A stretch of 64,000 bases of DNA from assembly GCF_000264905.1 (NCBI RefSeq), contig NW_006763133.1:1391082-1455081 (forward strand). Reading direction: 5' to 3'. Positions 56,912-64,000 of this stretch are shown here, piece after piece. The notes below the pieces were generated by a model that was not told the origin of the DNA, did no database searches, and saw only the letters and a program-made list of their open reading frames with translations. The position numbers and the translations under genes were made by a program. The DNA is from Stereum hirsutum FP-91666 SS1 (taxonomy: Eukaryota > Basidiomycota > Agaricomycetes > Russulales > Stereaceae). Positions within the stretch are counted from its first letter, which is position 1. Each line of letters begins with the position of its first letter.

Positions 56912-58134
56912 CTAGGACTCGATCAGCAAGCCTTTCTTGATAGCCTCTAGATCCTCGTCAGTCAAACTCGTCCTCGCCTTCAGGTAGCTCTCCACACTCC
57001 CGTACTTCTCTTGAACGATGCTCAACGTCTTCAGGATCGTCTCCGGCCTGAGCGCAGGTCACCACACACCACAGGAGAAGCATTAAGGTGAAAATCAAGA
57101 TGGACGGCCACGAGAATAACGAAGAGGACGTACTTCGCACTCGCCATCTTCAGTGTGGCCTCCCAGTTATCTCTGAACCGAGGCTCTTTCTGGAACCGCG
57201 CGATGAGAGCCGGCATGAGCGGTTCCAGCCCGATCTCGGTGAGATTGTAGTCTTTGGCGATGTCTTCGTCACTCACGCCCAGTAGCTGCCGCAACAAGGT
57301 GCAGAGATATAAATATATACGCGGTGAACTGCATACGTCAATTGGAAGCGAACGGTAACTCGTACCTTGAGAAACACGGCGGAGAAGACTCCCGTTCTGT
57401 CCTTTCCAGCTAAACAAAGAAAGATGGCGTAGGGTTGTCAGTACAGTGCGTATATTGTTGAGAAGAGACAAGATGATAGATGGTAAGAGAGCGGACCTGT
57501 ACAATGAACCACACACGGTTGATCTGGATGATCTTTCACGTGGCGTAAGACGGCTTCGAAGGCAGGGCCACCTCCCTCTAGGATACCCTCGTATAGCTTC
57601 GCGAATGCCTAGTGTGAGGTCGTCAGATACGCCCCGAAGGCCATTCTCGCCACCACACACCTGAGTCGAATCCGAACCAAAGTCTTGGACACTGTGACCA
57701 GTAGCGAATCGATGGAGAGTCAATTCAGATCAAAGCAATCATGAACTTGAAGGTAGCGAGACTCACCGTTTCGCAAGACTAACAGGATCGTACTTCTCCT
57801 CCTCCGAAACAGGACAATGCACCACCTCCACACCCTCGACATCCATCGGCCCCTGCTTATACTTCTCGATCTCTAACTCCGACCTGAAATCGAAGACCTT
57901 CTTCACACCCAGCTCCTTGAGCTGTTCCCTCCCCTTAGGCGTGATATGCGAGGGCTCGGCACAGCGATAGAGGTAGGATGGTTTCACGAAAAGCGGCTTC
58001 GCATCCGAGGGTTCAGGGCCAGCACCAGCAGCATAATGGTTTCCGACGTCTCGGAAGTTGAAGAGACCGTCGACGGTAAGGAAAGGTGGAGATTTGAGAG
58101 CTTCATGAACGGCGACTGAAGCGGGGGAGGCCAT
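56912..58134 (-). CDS. PtpB-type tyrosine/serine phosphatase (Y_phosphatase3)
   Basis: Six exons: 58134-57767, 57691-57661, 57608-57497, 57409-57366, 57285-57134, 57047-56912; 280 aa. The start FLTVDGLFNFRDVGNHYAAG is typical of this family (NFRD motif). LGVKKVFDFRSELEIEKY follows. The P-loop is built across an intron: VVHCTAGKDRTGVF, i.e. HC(x5)R with the nucleophilic cysteine and arginine both present, in the AGKDRTG form used by PtpB-like enzymes that may act on phosphotyrosine, phosphoserine or phosphoinositides. Small fungal proteins of this type are mostly uncharacterised. Complete and probably active. Confidence 0.9.
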
Positions 58135-58723
58135 GGTTGATGGGGGGATGAAGAGAGATGCTACGAATTACCTGAGCCTATATGATCTCCGGCCGCAAAC
58201 TCGTCGGGGTGATATGAGAAACTCGGAAAGCCGAGGAGGATGTCGAACTTGCACTAATATGATCATATCGTCTCAGTCATGCACTTCGCCTGTAGGGGTC
58301 TGTTTTGTCTGGTGGTTCGTTGGTGGTCAAGAACTACGTAACCGGCGCCCCAGAAGTCGGCGTAGACAGAGCCCGATCGGCGAACCATCTCAGGCTCTGG
58401 CCGGGGGAATGAGTAGGGCAATCTCCCTCGCGGAGCCAGACATCGACCTACTTGCCTCTACAGGCTCTGGTTACAGTAGGGTTTGTCCTTCAAGATGCGG
58501 AAGGTGCACATATACGTATACACAAAGGTACTAGGTAACACAATGGTAATACTAGAGAGTCCACTAGAATGTCGAAAGCGTCCATCGGGTCTCAAATCAT
58601 GAAACAAAGCGAAAGCGATAATCAAGAAACTCGGAGGTCGAGTCCAAACACATCTGCGGGTGAAGGGCAATCCATACTAAACTCAATTGTACCTACAAAC
58701 ACAATCATATATCTCCTAAGATA
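58135..58723. other. intergenic: phosphatase promoter and 3' flank of LEA-like gene
   Basis: 589 bp without a supported gene. Left part is upstream of the phosphatase (-); right part is downstream of the LEA-2-like gene (-). Confidence 0.5.
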
Positions 58724-60153
58724 CTACTGAGACCTAGCGACGAAGCGATTTCCTGTAAGAGGCGCGCGCTGTATGTTAGATGCTAGCCGTGACTGTTGGG
58801 TGAGAGAACGACTTACCTCTATCTCCGATTCGGTAATAGGGCAATCGAACGATGTACTACTGCTCACGACCGGCGAGATCGTGACGAACAAGACCTTGAG
58901 ACTCAACTACTCACATCAAAAGCACACAATCCAAACATGTATGTCAGCGCTGTTTTCATTTCATGTCGTAACACTGCGCATATGTGGACGCGACTCACAG
59001 TGATCTTAAAGTCGACTGTCACTTGGTCACCACCTATGCACTTGGTAGCAAGATCTTTGATGATGGAGTCGTCGGGGTCGATGTCGGTCGTGTACTTGAT
59101 ATCGAATGGGAAGGAGATGTTGGTGTTAGTCCCCGCTGGGAACTTGATATTTGTCTCGTTACCACCGCCAATTAGAGTATTGTTGATGGGGTAGTAAATC
59201 TGAGAGGTTGCGTGTAATCAACAACTCGTTCAGTCCAGAGAGATGGACGGAGAAGAGATCGGAACGTACGTCGGCGACAATCTTCGAGAAATCGACGGCG
59301 AAGTAGTTTGGGTTGTCGACGCTGAGGGAGGGGGTAAGCAGAGAATGCAAATCGAACGAATTGAGGCGCACAACGTACTCGATGCTGACGTTCAGATTGA
59401 TTTGCAGTCCATTCGTCACCAGTTGGAACTAGGTGATACCCGCATAAGAGCATAGACGCTGCTGATGTGGTTAAGACAGACGTACCGCGCTTGTGGATGT
59501 TGATGTTTGTACGTCTCCAATAACGATGTTTGGTGGTTGAATCCACTGGTAAGAGCAGCACATCTTAGCACGGAGAAGGTGCGAGTCGTGGAACAGAATG
59601 GCGTACAAGAGCAAGTGAAAGTAAAATCGAGATTAGGAGGAAGAGGGCGGTGAGAACGAAGCAGCCGAAGAATCTGCATATACATCTAGGACGTGATCCC
59701 TGGAGTCTATGTAAGATTTTGTATCCTGCATGCGAGACGACGACAGACTCACACTCGTCCATAGATTGCCTTGATTGTCTGCTCTCCATTGTCTGAGGCC
59801 TCGTGAGTCCCTGCGAACGGACAATCAGACGACCAATCATGATACTCGTCAGTACAGTAGAGAAACGTCCAAATTTCCAACAAGCGATTCATAAATCAAA
59901 GCACTCACGGAGGAGTTCTCGCAGCGTCAGCATAAGTTGGCTCTTCAAACCCTACTTCCTTCCCTCTTCCTACATTCTGCACTGGCACTTGTGTGGGGTA
60001 AGACGGATCGTCTCTGTAAGCTCCGTCCTGGTAGCCTCCCTGATTATATGTCTCGTGTGGGCGATAGTTGTAAGGGTCGTAGTCCGCAGGGGTCTGATTA
60101 TACGGCTCATTATACTGTTGGTGCCTCGTGGCATATGGATCCGCGTAGCTCAT
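58724..60153 (-). CDS. single-pass membrane protein with LEA-2-like domain
   Basis: Nine small exons: 60153-59909, 59810-59753, 59699-59607, 59545-59486, 59429-59380, 59321-59270, 59199-58999, 58906-58817, 58768-58724; 297 aa. The N-terminal 90 or so residues are Tyr/Gln/Pro-rich and polar (MSYADPYATRHQQYNEPYNQ). One membrane helix follows (RFFGCFVLTALFLLISILLSLAL). Then a beta-rich domain like LEA-2/NDR1 proteins: IQPPNIVIGDV, LVTNGLQINLNVSIE, VDNPNYFAVDFSKIVADIYYPINN, DLATKCIGGDQVTVDFKITL and a closing CPITESEIE. Such proteins occur in many fungi at vacuolar or plasma membranes, possibly in lipid handling; function here is not known. Confidence 0.85.
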
Positions 60154-60589
60154 AATTGACTGGGCGCCGTGTGGTTGATGAATTAGGCGAGGAAAACAGA
60201 AGAGACACGGTCAGGAAGGACTTGGAGAGGTCGTGAGGATGTGAAGATGATGATAGTAGAAGGAGAAGGGAAAAGGGCAGTGGCCAGCGCTGCGTTCGAC
60301 GTCGCTGAGCAAGAAGAGGGGAGAATGATTCACTGCGGAGCAGTGTCTTGCTCGTCTTGGCATGGCTATGCACGCCCGCAACCGTGAGTGCCACACTCAC
60401 GCCACACTCTCTTCTTTCATACCTCCCTAAGGATTGGTGTCATGGTCATGTTTGTCGTGGTACAAGATACAATATATATAAATACAAGCAGCAACGATGG
60501 AATAAGTGCAAAAAGAGTACAGTTCAGCTGATAACACACGCGCGCCACACAATGCACGAGTACAAGAAAAAGCAAAGCGCCTCGACCCT
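60154..60589. other. intergenic, promoter of LEA-like gene
   Basis: 436 bp between the LEA-2-like start (-) and the stop of the RING gene (-). Contains a CA/AT-rich stretch near 60470-60485. No gene supported. Confidence 0.5.
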
Positions 60590-62177
60590 TCACCCAAACT
60601 GCGCACCGTGTCCGAACTGCATTCGCTGAGTCCCAGAAGAGCCAGATGTACCAGGAGCACGAGAAGATCTAGACGCAGACTGAGTGACAGTTGGAGGGAG
60701 GAATCGTCTCGAATTGCCAGACGGTGTTTCGGGAACAAATCTCTGAGAAGATGCAAAACCAGGAGGAGCGAAGTGATTCGAAGAGGCTGCAGGAAAGACG
60801 CTTTGTGGATGTCTTGGGACGACTGCTCCAGAGGCAGCCGTCTGATGCTGTGCTCGTGAGGGTGGGGGTTGCATAGAGCTGACAGCTGGAAATTTGGTTG
60901 CCTGCGGGTGACGCGAACTTCCGGCCTGATTTGAGGCAGGCGAAGCAGGGTCAAATCGAGAATGTCCTCGGTCTTGAGTTCTGGCTCCGCCACCGAGAGG
61001 CGTTGGAGGGGGAGGCATCGTATTGCGGGCTCGTGGAGGTGCAGGACCTGGCTGTATGCTATGAGAAACGTCGTTTGCTGGAGTCTGAGGAGGCGCGTAG
61101 GCATAGCGTCTGTGTACCGTGTCAGTGAAGCTCAGAACAACATGACATGGAGATGCCGTACTGTGCGTAACGGCTAGAACCTGGGCGATTTCTTGTATCA
61201 GGTTCCGAGACATAACCACCTGTAGACTGCTGGCCTTGTGGGCCGTTGTGATCCTGACGCTGACCGAGGTGTGGTTGCTGTTGATTGGGAGGTAGTGTGA
61301 GCCGGTTGGGACCCAATGGAGTAGGCACAGACCGCGGGCTCGAGTGCGACCCAGCACTAAGTAGGAGAAGTCAGGTCATCCGATGGCACAAAGATGAAAG
61401 CTGCTTATAGTACTGAACCTAAATGCATCAATCCTACTTCGCTTTCCATTCTGGTTCAACGTGTCTAATGGATCTCCTTCGTTCAGCCCCGCATACTGCC
61501 GGAGCCGCTGGTTTTCGTATCTGAGTTCCTCAATCTCCCTAGTCGGACCATCAGACGAGGGCTACGAGGGGTAACAATGAAAAAGGAGTGTAACATACTT
61601 CTTAACGACCTTCAACTCTTGATGTTCACTCTTCAGTTTCTCGAATATACCTCTATGCTGGGCGGCTTTGGCTTTGTAATAATGTACGAGCGATGCCAGT
61701 GTGTCTAATTGGAACTTCGGTGGGCGCCGTAAGGTTGGTTGCACGGTATAATGAGACAGAATGGACGCACTTTGACAGCATGAGCACTCGCATCTAGGGA
61801 GTATGTCACATTTCCGAACCAATCCGACATAGGAGCGTCCATCTTGTTTTTTCGCGACACATTTAGAGACGAACCGATACCTGGACAGAAAGCCATCGAG
61901 TACCTCTCTCTGAAGTGGGACCATCTGAACGCGCTGCTCTCCGCATATTGCACAGCTTTGATTCGAGCCTAAGGACAAAAAGCAGTGATGAGTCTACAAA
62001 CTCTTGAGCCAGAGAAGATGGCGACAAACTAATATGGTTATTGCAAAGAACATGTCCGCACGATGTGAGCCAGAACGGAACCAAGGGAGGCGCAGCAGGG
62101 TCCGCTGAGAATGGCAAGTGACACTTGGCGCAGCTCACGAACTCCCAGATGTCAAACTCGGGCTTTGGGTTGGACAT
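60590..62177 (-). CDS. Zip3/RNF212-like RING protein (putative meiotic SUMO/ubiquitin ligase)
   Basis: Seven exons: 62177-62030, 61968-61904, 61842-61771, 61714-61599, 61538-61419, 61356-61162, 61109-60590; 411 aa. The RING-type zinc module is SCAKCHLPF...PFWLTSCGHVLCNNHISSNQSCAICGEQ, matching the C-C...CGHxxC...CxxC layout of Zip3/RNF212/ZHP-3. The next stretch PLQREMDAPMSDWFGNVTYSLDASAHAVK and a coiled coil (FQLDTLASLVHYYKAKAAQHRGIFEKLKSEHQEL...EIEELRYENQRLRQY) are also as in that group. The C-terminal 230 residues are disordered (Pro/Gln/Ser). Family members mark crossover sites in meiosis; that role is inferred. The exon 3 acceptor was chosen because it restores the MSDWF motif. Confidence 0.82.
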
Positions 62178-62528
62178 CGTGAGCGACGGCAAGGAAGCAG
62201 GGCCTCCGGCGATGGTGAAAGTCGAAAGGACGTTGGTACGCGAGTGGGAAGAGGAAACCACTCGAGCGTGACAAACGCGTCGCGGCGTGACCGACGCGTA
62301 ACAGCTCGCGACAATTCCGTCCCAAATGTGTCCCAAATATAGATCTGCCCTTCACCGTCTCACAGCAATCACCGTCCCGCCATCGACTCCGCTACCTTCG
62401 AGATTTCTCTCCCTGACCCAAATTCTGTTTTATAAGCTGTTTGCTTCAGATACAGCTACCTTTCTCCTCATCTTGAGAATCGCCACATACACCTGACGCC
62501 ACAACTCGTTCTGCTGTGGATTTGACTA
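62178..62528. promoter_or_regulatory. divergent promoter region RING/JmjC genes
   Basis: 351 bp between start codons, containing ACGCG repeats at about 62273-62299 (AAACGCGTCGCGGCGTGACC). Nothing else supported. Confidence 0.5.
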
Positions 62529-64000
62529 ATGTCTTCAATCGGTAACACCGACAGAGTGCCTGCTTCACGCATCTTGGTTGAAGGACTGGACATTGACGAG
62601 CTCGTCAGCTCGTCCTCAAACTTCTTTCATGTTCCACGTTTCCCTATCTTTTCTGAAGAACTCTCTGCGACCTTAGCCGACCATGAAGCTAAAGGCATAC
62701 CTCTGGTGGTCTCCGACATTCACGAGCACCCACAGTGGCCTTCCGAGAAGTTCTCACTTGAATACTTTGCTCAGACCGCCCCTCCGAGTCCGTTCAACCG
62801 TTTTTGTTACCTCTAGTTGAGTTGATGCTTCGCATGTAGATCTCAACGTCCGAAATGTGCATACTCGTCGAGATGCAGAAATGCGGACCACAGACTTCAT
62901 AGCACAGTTCCAATCTCCAACTCTGGACCAGTCCTCGAGCGGTAAGTCCTACGCTTTCCCATACCCCTTAAATAGCTACTATTATTAAAGTCCGCGAAAG
63001 ATTCAAGGCGGTGCTACGCCAAGGACGCTCCTTGTCCGGACGAGTGGAAATCATGGTTGAAGGATTCGGATGCCATACCGGAATCCTGCCGACAATTTTC
63101 GTCGAATGATATCTTACAATATACGGTATGCATATAACTCGTTCTTATGGGCATGCACATTGACTTCGCGCATAGTCTTCAGTGGAAACGCTCATGTGCT
63201 ATCTTGGCGGCAGCGGTACCTTCACGCCTATGCATAAGGACAATTGCGCCAGCTCTGGGCAGAACCTTATGGTGTATACAAAGGACTCTGGCTCTGCAGT
63301 ATGCTCGATCTCTGCTCCACTCACTTTTCTGCTTATGGCTCTAATATTTCTTGCAGTTCTGGTTCATGACACGAAGCTCGGACGCTCCAGCGGTCGCACA
63401 ATTCTTCCAAACACTGAAGGTTCCTCAAGTCCTCGACAAGGAGTCCTATCATGTGTCCATAGAAGAGCTCAGAACAGCCCCGTTCTCTGTTTATATAACA
63501 GAGCAGAAGTTGGGAGATCTTGTCTTGGTTCCTCCCCGCAGCTGCCATCAAGTCGTCAACCATGGTGGTCTCACCGTGAAAGCATCATGGTCCCGTATGA
63601 CTGTGAAAGGGGTATCAATTGCTATTCGCCATGAATTACCTACTTACCGAAGGTTAGTCAAATGCAGATGGAGAACAGTGATGAATTTGGCTCAGAGAAA
63701 TTGCAGGGTCTGTCGAATGGAGACCTACCGATGCAAATCACTGGTGTACGCCACAATTTGTGACCGAACTCGTCTGCTCAAACAGAATGTTGACGAGGAC
63801 ATCAAGCTCCGCAAGTAAGTGTCATTGATATAACATTTCGCACTTCTCACAAAATATTCACGATTTCGGCTCCTTTAGAGATTCCGTGCTAGTGGCTGAG
63901 ATGGACTTCCTGATAGAACTGTTCGACGAAGTTCTCCTGGATGAGTATGGCAAAGACCATGCCACGTTCAAACACCTCGACCGTTCTGATCAAGATGGGG
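62529..64000 (+). CDS. JmjC domain protein (3' end missing)
   Basis: Putative Fe(II)/2-oxoglutarate oxygenase of the JmjC class found in many Agaricomycetes; histone demethylase activity is not shown. Exons 62529-62787, 62840-62941, 63001-63125, 63176-63298, 63357-63652, 63707-63814, 63879 to the window edge. The core is CYLGGSGTFTPMHKDNCASSGQNLMVYT with the HxD iron ligands (H-K-D), FWFMTRSSDAPAVAQFF, and KLGDLVLVPPRSCHQVVNHGGLTVKASWSRM, where H of SCHQVVN is the likely third ligand. Upstream, RRCYAKDAPCPDEWKSWL is also shared by this group. The intron 2 acceptor (ends 63000) was chosen to keep this motif. The coding sequence is open at base 64000. Confidence 0.88.

Noticed and set aside
1..64000. 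CRISPR arrays, prokaryotic operons, phage or insertion sequences
   Set aside because: Read for regularly spaced repeats and prokaryotic gene order; none present. The intron-rich genes and tRNAs are nuclear eukaryotic.

Overview
The window is nuclear DNA of a filamentous basidiomycete, most likely an Agaricomycete (mushroom-forming fungus). Genes are dense and cut by many short introns (about 45-75 nt, GT-AG, one GC-AG). They include typical eukaryotic housekeeping proteins (GAA1, LUC7, RPL26, VMA8, CCT4, UFD1, NMT, OGG1, NPR2, RCL1, UBA3, SLT11), an Agaricomycete-style F-box/LRR protein and a mushroom-type JmjC protein. There are two nuclear tRNA genes and no operons, Shine-Dalgarno sites or prokaryotic mobile elements. 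Genus and species cannot be told from the sequence alone. All exon maps were spliced by hand using reading frame, splice signals and family knowledge; exon lengths were checked for phase, but no alignment or search was run.

Layout, left to right. 1-2464: 3' part of GAA1, cut by the left edge. 2770-3800: copy A of a dispersed repeat. 3953-5652: F-box protein. 5900-6990: purine-rich simple-sequence desert. 7012-10896 (-): large unrecognised protein whose intron 5 carries a 110-bp hAT-like MITE. 11936-13714 (-): LUC7. 14468-16410 (-): J-domain/ankyrin protein. 16867-18817: two tandem paralogous orphan membrane proteins. 19938-20792 (-) FRG1 and 20993-21748 RPL26 share a 200-bp promoter. 22010-22990 (-): VMA8, with a 515-bp hAT-like MITE 78 bp upstream, followed by tRNA-Phe. 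24184-25818 (-): secreted beta-propeller lactonase-like protein. 26770-28867 (-) CCT4 and 29076-30835 UFD1 are divergent. Then NMT (-), OGG1 (-) diverging from NPR2, RCL1 (-) diverging from UBA3, an NmrA-like protein (-), SLT11, a YeeE/YedE sulfur transporter (-) and tRNA-Ser. 47240-48715: repeat B. 49050-52644: two tandem short-chain dehydrogenases. 52705-54290: repeat C. Then a DUF726 hydrolase-like protein, a PtpB-type phosphatase (-), an LEA-2-like membrane protein (-), a Zip3/RNF212-like RING protein (-), and a JmjC protein running off the right edge.

The core genes do not form one pathway. They are an ordinary stretch of fungal chromosome: protein folding and degradation (CCT4, UFD1, UBA3), lipid anchoring (GAA1, NMT), RNA processing (LUC7, SLT11, RCL1), nutrient signalling (NPR2), repair (OGG1) and vacuole acidification (VMA8). 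Many neighbours are head-to-head with 110-210 bp between start codons.

The unusual material is in the accessory parts. An unclassified dispersed repeat is present three times; every copy keeps a TATAAAAGG on the minus strand and most keep a short ORF behind it. Two MITEs have exact 8-bp target-site duplications. One of two tandem SDR paralogues has lost its catalytic tyrosine, and the pair share a gene-conversion-like block that spans an intron. The tandem membrane-protein pair has no recognisable family.
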